From Paraburkholderia nodosa DSM 21604 (lineage in GTDB: Bacteria > Pseudomonadota > Gammaproteobacteria > Burkholderiales > Burkholderiaceae): 64,000 nucleotides of DNA. The stretch is from assembly GCF_000519185.1 (NCBI RefSeq), contig NZ_JAFA01000004.1, positions 35,949 to 99,948 on the forward strand, in the 5' to 3' direction. The first letter of the stretch is position 1. Each line of letters begins with the position of its first letter. The position numbers and the translations under genes are program-made. Below, one piece after another: positions 8,393-17,368 of the stretch. The notes beneath the pieces are model-generated. The model ran no database searches. It was given only the letters and a program-made list of their open reading frames with translations, and was not told the origin of the DNA.

Positions 8393-9422
8393 TGTTTCGA
8401 CGCCCGCGTTCGCGGCGGCGCAGGCCGATGCGGCCGCGAGCGCTCGCGGTGCGCGTCCGCGCATCCAGCTGGCGCGCCTGCGCGATTTCGCGCTGCTGCC
8501 CGCACTGGTGCTGCTGCTCGTGATCGGCGGTTTCGTGAGCCCGAGCTTTCTCACGCGCGCGAATCTCATCAGCGTGCTCGGGGCTTCCGCTGCGCTCGCG
8601 CTCGTGGTGCTCGCCGAATCGCTGATCGTGCTCACGGGCAAGTTCGATCTTTCGCTCGAATCGACGGTGGGTATTGCGCCCGCCGTTGGCGCGATGCTCG
8701 TCATGCCGGCCGCTTCGGCGGGCTTCGGCTTGCAATGGCCCGCTTTCGCGGGGCTCGCCGCCATCGTGGCGGTGGGCGCGCTGATCGGCTTCATCAACGG
8801 CTTTCTGGTCGTGCGGCTGCGCCTGAACGCCTTCATCGTCACGCTCGCGATGCTGATCGTGTTGCGCGGCATGCTGGTGGGCGCAACCAAAGGCGGCACG
8901 CTCTTCGACATGCCTTCGTCGTTCTTCGCGCTCGCCACCACCATCGTGCTCGGCCTGCCGGTTTCCGTGTGGCTTGCCGCTGCCGCATTCGCGATTGCCG
9001 CGTTCATGCTGCGCTATCACCGCGTGGGCCGCGCGCTCTATGCGATCGGCGGCAATCCCGACGCGGCGCGCGCCGCGGGCATCCGCGTGGAGCGCATCAC
9101 GTGGGGCGTGTTCGTGCTCGGCAGCGTGCTCGCTGCGATTGGCGGCTTGATCGTCACCGGCTACGTGGGCGCGATCAACGCGAACCAGGGCAACGGCATG
9201 ATCTTCACGGTGTTCGCGGCGGCCGTGATCGGCGGCATTTCGCTCGACGGCGGCAAGGGCACGATGCTCGGTGCGCTCTCGGGCGTGCTGCTGCTCGGCG
9301 TGGTGCAGAACCTGCTCACGCTCGCTCAGGTGCCGTCGTTCTGGATTCAGGCGATTTACGGGGCGATCATCCTCGGCTCGCTGATGGTGGCGCGGCTCGC
9401 GGGCGGCGAGGCACAGAACTAA
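8382..9422 (+). CDS. Sugar ABC transporter permease (CUT2/RbsC type)
   Basis: Inner-membrane permease of 346 residues with about eight to ten hydrophobic segments, starting at DFALLPALVLLLVIGGF. It has family features such as GKFDLSLESTVGIAPAVGAM, FINGFLVVRLRLNAFIVTLAM and the cytoplasmic-loop stretch GGNPDAARAAGIRV. The start at 8382 lies inside the 3' end of the ATPase gene and has GGAG upstream; in-frame Met codons further upstream would add only a few residues. It forms the channel through which the substrate of the binding protein passes. Confidence 0.93.
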   Translation: MKNSVSTPAFAAAQADAAASARGARPRIQLARLRDFALLPALVLLLVIGGFVSPSFLTRANLISVLGASAALALVVLAESLIVLTGKFDLSLESTVGIAPAVGAMLVMPAASAGFGLQWPAFAGLAAIVAVGALIGFINGFLVVRLRLNAFIVTLAMLIVLRGMLVGATKGGTLFDMPSSFFALATTIVLGLPVSVWLAAAAFAIAAFMLRYHRVGRALYAIGGNPDAARAAGIRVERITWGVFVLGSVLAAIGGLIVTGYVGAINANQGNGMIFTVFAAAVIGGISLDGGKGTMLGALSGVLLLGVVQNLLTLAQVPSFWIQAIYGAIILGSLMVARLAGGEAQN

Positions 9423-9437
9423 ACGCGGAGACTATCT

Positions 9438-9767
9438 GTGAACGGCAACGCACCCCATACCGACTCCCGCCTCATTCTGCTCGCGCCTGAGGACAACTGC
9501 CTGATCGCGGCGGCGCGCCTGGCGGCGGGCGAGACGGTGGAGATAGAAGGCGAGCGCGTGACGCTCGCGAAGACGATCGAACTCGGCCACAAGGTGGCGC
9601 GCCGCGCGCTCGCGCAAGACGAGAAGGTGCTGCGCTATGGCGCGCGCATCGGCCACGTGAACGAGCCGGTGGCGCGCGGCGAGCATCTGCACACGCACAA
9701 CCTGGAAAGCGATTACTTGCCGACCTATACGCACGACGCGGGGCACGAGTTCGTGCCGCACAAGTAA
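9438..9767 (+). CDS. UxaA-family dehydratase, small SAF-domain subunit
   Basis: A 109-residue SAF domain of the UxaA/GarD (altronate or galactarate dehydratase) family, encoded separately from the catalytic part. The family pattern is clear: ELGHKVARRAL, KVLRYGARIGHVNEPVARG, HLHTHNLESDY. It starts with GTG after GGAG, 15 bp behind the permease. It should partner the 437-residue protein encoded from 9810 and help dehydrate a sugar acid, here probably L-fuconate or a similar acid to the 2-keto-3-deoxy form. The substrate is inferred from pathway context. Confidence 0.87.
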   Translation: MNGNAPHTDSRLILLAPEDNCLIAAARLAAGETVEIEGERVTLAKTIELGHKVARRALAQDEKVLRYGARIGHVNEPVARGEHLHTHNLESDYLPTYTHDAGHEFVPHK

Positions 9768-9809
9768 CGCCACCATGATGCGGCACGTGCCGCGAGCAGG
9801 ATTCAAGTT

Positions 9810-11123
9810 ATGAGCGATAGCAACGTCACCCCTTCACAAGCCGCCGCGCCGATGCTCGAAGGCTGGCTGCGCAACGACGGCCGCAAGGGCATTCGCAACG
9901 TGGTTGCGGTGGCCTATCTCGTGGAATGCGCGCACCATGTGGCGCAGGAAATCGTCGCGCAGTTCCGCGAGCCCTTTGGCGCTTTCGACGATCCGCACGC
10001 GCTGCAGCAGCCAAAAGAGCCGCCGGTGCATCTGATCGGATTTCCGGGCTGTTTCCCGAACAGCTACGCCGAGAAGATGATGAAGCAGCTCACCACGCAT
10101 CCGAACGTGGGCGCGGTGTTGTTCGTCTCGCTCGGCTGCGAAAGCATGAACAAGCACTATCTCGTGGAGCAGGTGCGCGCCAGTGGCCGTCCGGTAGAAG
10201 TCCTGACGATCCAGGAAAAGGGCGGCACGCGCAGCACGATCCAGTACGGTCTCGACTGGGTGCGCGAGGCGCGTGCGCAGCTCGCCGCGCAGCAGAAGGT
10301 GCCGATGCGCCTCGATGAACTCGTGGTTGGCACGATTTGCGGCGGCTCGGACGGCACGAGCGGCATCACCGCCAACCCGGCTGTGGGCCGCGCCTTCGAT
10401 CAGCTGATCGCAGCGGGTTCGGCCTGCATTTTCGAGGAGACCGGCGAACTGGTAGGCTGTGAATTCCACATGAAGAGCCGGGCGGCCAGGCCCGAACTGG
10501 GCGAGGAGATCGTCGCGAGCGTGGCCAAGGCGGCGCGCTATTACTCGATTCTCGGCCACGGTTCGTTCGCCGTCGGCAATGCGGACGGCGGCCTCACCAC
10601 ACAGGAAGAGAAGTCGCTCGGCGCGTATGCGAAAAGCGGCGCCTCGCCGATCGTCGGCATCGTGAAGCCGGGCGACGTGCCGCCCACGGGTGGTCTCTAT
10701 CTGCTCGACGTGGTGCCCGATGGCGAGCCGCGCTTCGGCTTTCCGAATATCAGCGACAATGCGGAAATCGCGGAGCTGATCGCCTGCGGCGCGCACGTGA
10801 TCCTGTTCACGACGGGGCGCGGGTCGGTGGTGGGCTCGGCGCTTGCGCCCGTCATCAAGGTGTGCGCGAACCCGCTGACCTACCGCAACCTCGCCGGCGA
10901 CATGGACGTGGACGCGGGCCGCATTCTGGAAGGACGCGCGACGCTCGACGAAGTGGGGCGCGAAGTGTTCGACCGCACGCTGGCGGTAGCGGGCGGCGAG
11001 CGTTCGAAGTCGGAAATGCTCGGGCACCAGGAGTTTATCCTCACGTACAAGACGTTCGAGCCAGTCGGCCCCGCATGCCTGCCCGCCAGCGTGCGCGTGC
11101 CGATTGTCGAAGCCGCGAACTGA
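9810..11123 (+). CDS. UxaA-family dehydratase, large catalytic subunit
   Basis: A 437-residue C-terminal UxaA/GarD domain. Typical stretches are EGWLRNDGRKGIRNVVAVAY, GFPGCFPNSYAEKMM, VSLGCESMN, CGGSDGTSGITANPAVGRA and LFTTGRGSVVGSALAPVIKV. With the SAF protein encoded just upstream it makes up a complete two-part dehydratase, which in E. coli UxaA is a single chain. Altronate is the textbook substrate, but no uronate isomerase or reductase is nearby. The downstream genes instead fit L-fuconate-type dehydration, in place of the enolase-superfamily enzyme used in other organisms. Confidence 0.88.
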   Translation: MSDSNVTPSQAAAPMLEGWLRNDGRKGIRNVVAVAYLVECAHHVAQEIVAQFREPFGAFDDPHALQQPKEPPVHLIGFPGCFPNSYAEKMMKQLTTHPNVGAVLFVSLGCESMNKHYLVEQVRASGRPVEVLTIQEKGGTRSTIQYGLDWVREARAQLAAQQKVPMRLDELVVGTICGGSDGTSGITANPAVGRAFDQLIAAGSACIFEETGELVGCEFHMKSRAARPELGEEIVASVAKAARYYSILGHGSFAVGNADGGLTTQEEKSLGAYAKSGASPIVGIVKPGDVPPTGGLYLLDVVPDGEPRFGFPNISDNAEIAELIACGAHVILFTTGRGSVVGSALAPVIKVCANPLTYRNLAGDMDVDAGRILEGRATLDEVGREVFDRTLAVAGGERSKSEMLGHQEFILTYKTFEPVGPACLPASVRVPIVEAAN

Positions 11124-11180
11124 AATGCGCAGTCGGATGATTTCGTTGTGAGAGCAACCATCTCCAGGAGGTGACGAGCC

Positions 11181-12218
11181 ATGGCGCAAGAACAGCATCC
11201 CAGGGTGGCGCATACGCGCCGTATCGGCCGCACGGCGCTCGAAGTCAGCGCATTGGGTCTAGGCACCGCGCCGCTCGGCGGCCTGTATCGCGACCTGTCC
11301 GAAGAGGAGGCGCAAGCCACCGTCGATGCCGCGTGGCAAGCCGGCATCCGCTTTTTCGATACCGCGCCGCACTACGGCCACACCAAGGCCGAGCACCGGC
11401 TGGGCGCGGCGTTGCGGCGCTATCCGCGCAGTGAGTACGTGATTTCCACGAAAGTGGGCCGCCATTTCGTGCCGCGCACGCACCCGTACGACGGCAGCGA
11501 GGGCTGGCAAAACCCGCTGCCCTTCGAAGCGATCTTCGACTACACGCGCGACGGCATCCTGCGTTCGTTCGAAGACAGCCAGCAGCGGCTCGGCCTCGTC
11601 GAGATCGATATCCTGCTCGTGCACGATATCGGCCGCTATACGCACGGCGAGCGCAACGAGCACTACTGGCGGCAACTGAGCGACAGCGGTTTCAAGGCGC
11701 TCGACGAATTGCGCAAGGCGGGCGCGATCAAGGCGATCGGCTTCGGCGTGAACGAGCGCGAAGTGATACGCGAAGCGATGCAGGAATTCGACATCGACTG
11801 CGCGCTGCTGGCAGGCCGCTATACGCTGCTCGAACAGGCGCCGCTCGACGACCTCCTGCCCGAGTGCGAGAAGAAGGGTGTGAGCATTCTGCTAGGCGGC
11901 GCGTTCAATTCGGGCATTCTCGCGCACGGGCTGCTCGGCGAACTCAAGTTCAACTACGCCGATGCGCCCCAGGAAGTGGTCGAACGCGTGGCGCGGCTCG
12001 ATACCATCTGCCGGACCTACGACGCGCCGCTCGCGGCGGCGGCGCTGCAGTTTCCCTATGCGCACCCGGCCGTGGCGACGGTGCTCAACGGCGCACGCAG
12101 CCCGCAGGAGGTGCGCGAGAACGTCGCCTCGTTCGAGACGAATTTGCCCCGCGAGTTGTGGCTCGCGCTGCGCGACAAGGGTCTCATCGATCCGCGCGCG
12201 CCGCTGCCGCAGGCCTGA
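11181..12218 (+). CDS. Aldo/keto reductase, probable L-fucose/D-threo-aldose 1-dehydrogenase
   Basis: Aldo/keto reductase of 345 residues, resembling the D-threo-aldose (L-fucose) dehydrogenase branch. The N-terminus is RRIGRTALEVSALGLGTAPLGG. Catalytic residues are visible in DTAPHYG (Asp, Tyr), ISTKVG (Lys) and LVHDIG (His). It would oxidise the free sugar at C1 to the lactone with NAD(P)+, the first step of the pathway. GGAGGTGA precedes the ATG closely. The next gene starts three bases after its stop, so the two are coupled. Confidence 0.86.
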   Translation: MAQEQHPRVAHTRRIGRTALEVSALGLGTAPLGGLYRDLSEEEAQATVDAAWQAGIRFFDTAPHYGHTKAEHRLGAALRRYPRSEYVISTKVGRHFVPRTHPYDGSEGWQNPLPFEAIFDYTRDGILRSFEDSQQRLGLVEIDILLVHDIGRYTHGERNEHYWRQLSDSGFKALDELRKAGAIKAIGFGVNEREVIREAMQEFDIDCALLAGRYTLLEQAPLDDLLPECEKKGVSILLGGAFNSGILAHGLLGELKFNYADAPQEVVERVARLDTICRTYDAPLAAAALQFPYAHPAVATVLNGARSPQEVRENVASFETNLPRELWLALRDKGLIDPRAPLPQA

Positions 12219-12221
12219 GCC

Positions 12222-13097
12222 ATGGCTACGATCGAACGGATCGACGCCCATCAGCACTATTGGGATCCCGCGCGCGGCGATTACGGCTGGCTCACGCCTT
12301 CGATGACCGCGCTGTATCGTGCGTTCGGACCCGCCGATCTCGCGCCGCTGCGCGCGTCGTGCGGCGTGGCGCGCACGGTGGTCGTGCAGGCTGCGCCGAC
12401 CGTCGAAGAAACGCGCTGGCTGCTCGATCTTGCGCGCAACGAGCCCTCGATTGCGGGCGTGGTGGGCTGGGTGCCGCTCGACGACCCGCACGTCGCCACG
12501 CTGATCGCCGAACTCGCGCGCGAGCCGAAGCTACGCGGTGTGCGCCCCATGCTGCAGGACCTGCCCGACGACGACTGGATCGAGAATGCCGATACCGCGC
12601 GAGGCGTGGAAGCGCTCATTGCACACGATCTAGCCTTCGACGCACTCGTGTTCACGCGCCATGCGCATGCGCTCGCGACCTTTCTCGCGCGCAATCCTGC
12701 GCTGCGCGTGGTGATCGATCATGGCGCGAAGCCGCCAATTGCAGACGGTGGCGAAAACGGTTACGCCCCATGGTCGCAGGCCATCTCGCGGTTCGCGCGA
12801 TTTCCGCAAGTGCACTGCAAGCTTTCCGGGCTCGCGACCGAAGCCGCGCCTGGCTGGAACGACGCCACGCTCGCGCCGTGGGTCGCGCATCTGCTTGCCG
12901 CGTTCGGGCCGCAACGCCTCATGTGGGGCAGCGACTGGCCGGTGCTGAACCTCAATGGCGACTACGCACGCTGGCACGCGAGTGCGCAACAACTCACCAG
13001 GACACTTTCCGCTGACGAGCGCGCCGCCGTATTCGGCGGCAACGCTGCGGCTTTCTATCGGCTTAAAACCGGGCTCGGAGACCATCCAGCCGGTTAG
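12222..13097 (+). CDS. Amidohydrolase-family lactonase (probable L-fuconolactonase)
   Basis: A 291-residue Amidohydro_2 TIM-barrel protein (COG3618 type). It has an N-terminal metal motif IDAHQHYWDP (His10, His12), a strand VVIDHGAKPPI and a C-terminal Asp motif LMWGSDWPVLN. Members of this group hydrolyse sugar lactones such as L-fucono- and L-rhamnono-1,4-lactone. Its place directly after the sugar dehydrogenase gene fits opening of the lactone made there. Confidence 0.86.
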   Translation: MATIERIDAHQHYWDPARGDYGWLTPSMTALYRAFGPADLAPLRASCGVARTVVVQAAPTVEETRWLLDLARNEPSIAGVVGWVPLDDPHVATLIAELAREPKLRGVRPMLQDLPDDDWIENADTARGVEALIAHDLAFDALVFTRHAHALATFLARNPALRVVIDHGAKPPIADGGENGYAPWSQAISRFARFPQVHCKLSGLATEAAPGWNDATLAPWVAHLLAAFGPQRLMWGSDWPVLNLNGDYARWHASAQQLTRTLSADERAAVFGGNAAAFYRLKTGLGDHPAG

Positions 13098-13253
13098 AAA
13101 ACGTCCGCCGAACGCCACGAGGCGCGCCTGCGTCGCCATAATGGCCGTTTGCGTCATCCCAACTTCTTCCCGCGATTGCATCGCTCGATCGCGGCATGGG
13201 GGCCTGCTGCAATACGGGGTATCGCCGTGCCGCGCTTCCAACCGGAGTGGCAG

Positions 13254-13997
13254 ATGGTACAAAGACTGGCCGGCAAGACGGCCTTGATCACCGCGGCAGG
13301 CCAGGGCATCGGCTACGCGGCCGCCGAACTGTTCGCGCGCGAAGGCGCGCGCGTGATCGCCACGGACCTGCGCATCGACGCGCTTGCGGCGCTGCCGGTC
13401 GAGGCGCGCAAGCTCGACGTGCTCGACGGCGCGGCCATCACGGCGCTCGCACAGGAACTGGGCGCGATCGACGTGCTGTTCAACTGCGCGGGCTTCGTGC
13501 ACGCGGGCTCGATACTGGAAGCGAGCGAAGAAGACTGGGACTTCGCGTTCGATCTGAACGCGAAGGCGATGTACCGGACCATCCGCGCCTTCCTGCCGGG
13601 CATGCTGGCGAAGGGCGGCGGGTCGATCATCAACATGTCGTCGGCGGCGTCGAGCGTGAAGGGCGTGCCCAACCGCTTCGTGTACGGCGCCTCGAAGGCC
13701 GCTGTGATAGGGTTGACGAAGGCCGTGGCCGCGGACTTCGTGACGCGCGGCATCCGCTGCAACGCGATCTGCCCGGGCACGGTGTCGTCGCCGTCGCTGG
13801 AGGAGCGCATCGCCACGCAGGCGGCGGCGCAGGGCACGAGCGTGGACGCGGCGCGCGCCGCGTTCGTCGCGCGCCAGCCGATGGGCCGCGTGGGCAAGCC
13901 CGAGGAAATCGCGGCGCTCGCGCTCTACCTTGCCTCCGACGAATCCGGGTTCACGACCGGCCAGGCGCATGTGATCGACGGCGGATGGTCTAACTAG
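13254..13997 (+). CDS. SDR oxidoreductase, probable 2-keto-3-deoxy-L-fuconate dehydrogenase
   Basis: Classical short-chain dehydrogenase of 247 residues. It has the cofactor motif TAAGQGIG (residues 13-20), the NCAG motif (LFNCAGF), catalytic Ser in NMSSAAS and YGASK for the Tyr-Lys pair. ATG at 13254 is chosen over upstream codons because GGAGTGG precedes it and SDRs start in this way. In the non-phosphorylative deoxy-sugar route this enzyme oxidises the 2-keto-3-deoxy acid at C4 to the 2,4-diketo acid. A 156-bp gap separates it from the lactonase gene. Confidence 0.87.
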   Translation: MVQRLAGKTALITAAGQGIGYAAAELFAREGARVIATDLRIDALAALPVEARKLDVLDGAAITALAQELGAIDVLFNCAGFVHAGSILEASEEDWDFAFDLNAKAMYRTIRAFLPGMLAKGGGSIINMSSAASSVKGVPNRFVYGASKAAVIGLTKAVAADFVTRGIRCNAICPGTVSSPSLEERIATQAAAQGTSVDAARAAFVARQPMGRVGKPEEIAALALYLASDESGFTTGQAHVIDGGWSN

Positions 13998-14066
13998 TTA
14001 GCCCCGACATTCGCCCCAGGCGATTCTGACCGACTGCAACGCACAGACACACGAGGAACACAGACG

Positions 14067-14915
14067 ATGAAACTGCTTCGCTATGGCCCGAAGGGCCACG
14101 AGAAACCGGGCCTGCTCGACGCCGAAGGCCGCATTCGCGCGCTCTCGGGCAACGTGGCCGACATTGCGGGCGACGTGCTCTCGGACGCCGGCCTCGCACA
14201 ACTGCGCACGATCGATCCGGAAACGTTGCCGCTCGTCGAAGGCAATCCGCGTATCGGGCCCTGCGTGGGCCACATCGGCAAGATGGTCTGCATCGGCCTG
14301 AACTATGCCGATCACGCCGCCGAGTCGGGCATGCCGGTGCCGAGCGAGCCGGTCGTCTTCAACAAGTGGACGAGCGCCATCGTCGGCCCGAACGACGACA
14401 TCGAGATCCCGCGCGGCTCGAAGAAGACCGACTGGGAAGTGGAGCTGGGCGTGGTGATCGGCAAGCACGCGAAGAACGTGAGCGAGGCCGATGCGCTCAA
14501 CTACGTGGCGGGCTACTGCGTGATCAACGACGTGTCCGAGCGTGAATGGCAGATCGAGCGCGGCGGCCAGTGGGACAAGGGCAAGGGCTTCGACACCTTC
14601 GGCCCGACCGGCCCGTGGCTCGTCACGCGCGACGAAGTCGCCGATCCGCAGAACCTCTCCATGTGGCTCGAGGTGGACGGCCATCGCTACCAGAACGGCA
14701 GCACGCGCACGATGATCTTCACGGTCGCGAAGCTCGTTTCGTATCTCTCGGAGTGCATGAGCCTGCAGCCGGGCGACGTGATCTCCACCGGCACGCCGCC
14801 GGGCGTGGGCATGGGCGTGAAGCCGAACCCCGTGTTCTTGAAGGCGGGGCAGACGGTGCGCCTTGGCATCGAGGGCCTGGGCGAGCAGCAGCAGAAAACG
14901 CGCGCGGCGGAGTAA
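14067..14915 (+). CDS. Fumarylacetoacetate hydrolase family protein, probable 2,4-diketo-3-deoxy-L-fuconate hydrolase
   Basis: FAH-family hydrolase of 282 residues. Visible family features are GLNYADHAAESGMPVP, the metal-binding TDWEVELGVVIG and the closing GDVISTGTPPGVGMG. Such enzymes cleave C-C bonds of 2,4-diketo acids; here the expected products are pyruvate and L-lactate. It is the last gene of the operon and is followed by a strong terminator. The set dehydrogenase, lactonase, dehydratase, SDR and FAH hydrolase makes a complete pathway. Confidence 0.88.
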   Translation: MKLLRYGPKGHEKPGLLDAEGRIRALSGNVADIAGDVLSDAGLAQLRTIDPETLPLVEGNPRIGPCVGHIGKMVCIGLNYADHAAESGMPVPSEPVVFNKWTSAIVGPNDDIEIPRGSKKTDWEVELGVVIGKHAKNVSEADALNYVAGYCVINDVSEREWQIERGGQWDKGKGFDTFGPTGPWLVTRDEVADPQNLSMWLEVDGHRYQNGSTRTMIFTVAKLVSYLSECMSLQPGDVISTGTPPGVGMGVKPNPVFLKAGQTVRLGIEGLGEQQQKTRAAE

Positions 14916-14932
14916 GCGCGCCTGAAGCACAA

Positions 14933-14985
14933 AAAGCGCGCGAGGGGAGGCGGGACAAACCCGCTTCGCCTCGCGCGCTTTGTTT
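14933..14985. terminator. Bidirectional terminator
   Basis: A 13-bp perfect stem (AAAGCGCGCGAGG and its complement) with a 23-nt loop is followed by GTTTT on the plus strand and preceded by a short A run. It separates the sugar operon from the convergent thioesterase gene and can serve both. Confidence 0.8.
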
Positions 14986-15000
14986 TACGGCGCGGGCTTC

Positions 15001-15444
15001 TCAGTTCGCCGGACTTTTCTCTTCCGGCCCACTGCCTTCCGCGAGCCGGTTCACCGTCCCCTGCGCTAGCGCCACGAGCTTTTCGTCGCCGTTTTCCATC
15101 ACGTACACGCTGCACTGGCAGGTGGCCTGATGGCGTCCCGCGTGCACCACGCGCGCCCGCGCCATCAGCGTGCCCTTGAGCGCCGGGCGCAGATAGTTGA
15201 TCTTGTATTCCCCCGTCACCACCCGCGGCCCGAGCGCCAGCGCGCCGGCGAAGGTCAGCGCGTTGTCGGCGAGATAGCTGATCACCCCGCCATGCACGTA
15301 GCCATGCTGCTGCTTGAGTTCGTCGCGGACGGGCAGGCGCAGGGTCAGCTCGTCGGTTCCCACGTGTGTCAGTTCGGTTCCGAGCAGCACGCTGAACGGT
15401 TGGGCATGCAAAGCGCCGCGCGCGCGGTCCACAAGATCTGTCAT
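15001..15444 (-). CDS. PaaI-family hotdog thioesterase
   Basis: A 147-residue single hotdog-domain protein. The family motif is HGYVHGGVISYLADNA, followed by the beta-strand pattern VVTGEYKINYLRPALKG and a YVMENGDEKLVALAQGTVN end. Such enzymes hydrolyse acyl-CoA thioesters, often aryl- or short-chain, in the cytoplasm. No linked catabolic gene indicates the substrate. It converges with the sugar operon and diverges from the chemoreceptor gene at 15736. Confidence 0.88.
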   Translation of the reverse strand: MTDLVDRARGALHAQPFSVLLGTELTHVGTDELTLRLPVRDELKQQHGYVHGGVISYLADNALTFAGALALGPRVVTGEYKINYLRPALKGTLMARARVVHAGRHQATCQCSVYVMENGDEKLVALAQGTVNRLAEGSGPEEKSPAN

Positions 15445-15735
15445 CGTCGCATTCCCTGGGTCTATCCCCGAGTGGTTTCCTAACCACTGTAGGAAGCCTT
15501 AGCGTCGAGTCAAGGTGAATCGAACCGAGTTGGCCATTCTATTGTTGCGGAAAATGCAGGGAATGGCCGCGCGACCATTGCTGAAATGATCCGTTGCGCA
15601 TTTTGGGGCGTTTTTTCACGGTTTATTCACGGTTTAGGGCTCAAAAACCGGGTTTGCGTGGCCGTAAACGCAGTGCGGGCCCGAGCGATCACATGCTCGA
15701 GCCTCACTCATTCACTGCCATCCCAGGTGTCCCCG

Positions 15736-17295
15736 ATGTTCAGCAAGATCAAGGTCGCATCCGGCCTGTTGTGTGTCCTCGTCGCGTTCTGTGTACTGCA
15801 GCTCGTGACCGCAGGACTTGGTTACTGGTCGCTTACGCGCACGCACGACGACGTGGCCGACCTCTCGAAAGTGGCGTTGCGGCAGGCGAGCGCCGCCAAC
15901 GTCATCACCCAGCAGTTGATGGACGCCCGTATCAATCTCTCGCGCGCAGGCACGCGCATGGTCCGCGGCGGCACGGTGCCGACCGACATGGTCAATCACG
16001 CGCGCGACCAGCTGGCCGCCGCCGACACCACGTTTGCGGCGCTCATGGCCGTGCCGCCGATCAACGACGACAACCGCGCGCGCGTCGCCGCGCTCGGCGA
16101 GCGCTACCGGGTGTACCGCAAGGCGCTCGGCGAACTGATCGACGACCTCAACGGCAACAATCTGCAGGCCTTTCTCGACCAGCCGACGCAGTCGTACCAG
16201 GACGCCTATCTCGCTGAACTGCACGCCTTCGCGCAGTTCAGCGCCGCGGCGAGCCGCGCGTCGCTCGATTCGATCGACTCGCGTCTCGCGCTCTTCCAGG
16301 GCGTGGGCATCTTCATTCTGGTCCTGCTGATCGCACTCGCGACCGGTGTGCACCTCGCGCTGCGCCGCGGCGTGGTGGAGCCGCTCGAGGAAGCGGGCCG
16401 CCATTTCGAGCGCATCGCGCGCGGGCGCCTCGACGAGCGCATCGCCGCGCGCGGCGAGAACGAGATCGGCCGGCTGTTCCAGGGCCTTGCGCTGATGCAG
16501 GCGAGCCTCGCGCGCACGGTCCATACCGTGCGCGAAACGGCGGGCTCGATCAACGTGGGCGCCGACGAGATCGCCACCGGCAACGCCGATCTTTCGGCAC
16601 GCACCGAATCGCAGGCGGCGTCGCTGGAGCAAACGGCGGCCAGCATGGAGGAACTGACGGGCACCGTGCGCAACACGGCCGACAACGCGCGCGAGGCGAA
16701 CGCGCTGGCCGAGGCGGCGCTCGACGCGACCGCGCGCGGCGGCGCCGTAGTGGGCGAGGTGGTCGAGCGCATGCGCGGCATTGCGCAAAGCTCGGACAAG
16801 ATCGCGGAGATCATCGGCGTGATCGACGGCATCGCGTTCCAGACCAACATTCTCGCGCTCAACGCGGCCGTGGAAGCGGCGCGCGCGGGCGAGCAGGGCC
16901 GGGGTTTCGCGGTCGTGGCGGGCGAGGTGCGTGGACTCGCGCAGCGCAGCGCGCAGTCGGCCAAGGAGATCAAGACGCTGATCAGTGAGTCGGTTTCGCA
17001 GATCCGTGGCGGCTCGGAGCTGGTGGAGCGCGCGGGCGAGTCGATGCGCGAGGTGTCGAACTCGATCTCGCGGGCTACGCAGATGATGGCGGGGATCAGC
17101 GCCTCGTCGCTCGAGCAGAGCTCGGGCATTGATCAGGTGAATCAGGCCGTTTCGCAGATGGACCAGATGACCCAGCAGAATGCGGCGCTCGTCGAGGAAG
17201 CCGCGGCTGCCGCGGCTTCGCTGCATCAGCAGACACGCCAGCTTTCCGAGGCCGTGGCCGCGTTCGAGATTTCGCCGGCGGTGCTGGCGGGCTAA
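15736..17295 (+). CDS. Methyl-accepting chemotaxis protein (Tar/Tsr-like)
   Basis: Chemoreceptor of 519 residues: a short cytoplasmic start, TM1 (about residues 8-30), a periplasmic four-helix-bundle domain containing [20 protein letters not shown]2 (about 190-212), HAMP, then the signalling domain. The hairpin tip [21 protein letters not shown] and the start [20 protein letters not shown] are visible. It has no C-terminal NWETF pentapeptide for CheR tethering. ATG at 15736 is chosen because the transmembrane start follows at once; the frame is open upstream to 15586. The ligand is unknown. Confidence 0.94.
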   Translation: MFSKIKVASGLLCVLVAFCVLQLVTAGLGYWSLTRTHDDVADLSKVALRQASAANVITQQLMDARINLSRAGTRMVRGGTVPTDMVNHARDQLAAADTTFAALMAVPPINDDNRARVAALGERYRVYRKALGELIDDLNGNNLQAFLDQPTQSYQDAYLAELHAFAQFSAAASRASLDSIDSRLALFQGVGIFILVLLIALATGVHLALRRGVVEPLEEAGRHFERIARGRLDERIAARGENEIGRLFQGLALMQASLARTVHTVRETAGSINVGADEIATGNADLSARTESQAASLEQTAASMEELTGTVRNTADNAREANALAEAALDATARGGAVVGEVVERMRGIAQSSDKIAEIIGVIDGIAFQTNILALNAAVEAARAGEQGRGFAVVAGEVRGLAQRSAQSAKEIKTLISESVSQIRGGSELVERAGESMREVSNSISRATQMMAGISASSLEQSSGIDQVNQAVSQMDQMTQQNAALVEEAAAAAASLHQQTRQLSEAVAAFEISPAVLAG

Positions 17296-17368
17296 GCGAC
17301 TTGAGCGGTCCGGGCACCACGTGGGCGGGCTTGCGCCCGCCTGCGTCGGCGCTTCGCACTATTGCGCC

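Noticed and set aside
9438..11123. Annotation as altronate dehydratase for hexuronate breakdown
   Set aside because: No uronate isomerase, reductase or KDG kinase nearby; the flanking genes fit a deoxy-sugar acid pathway better.
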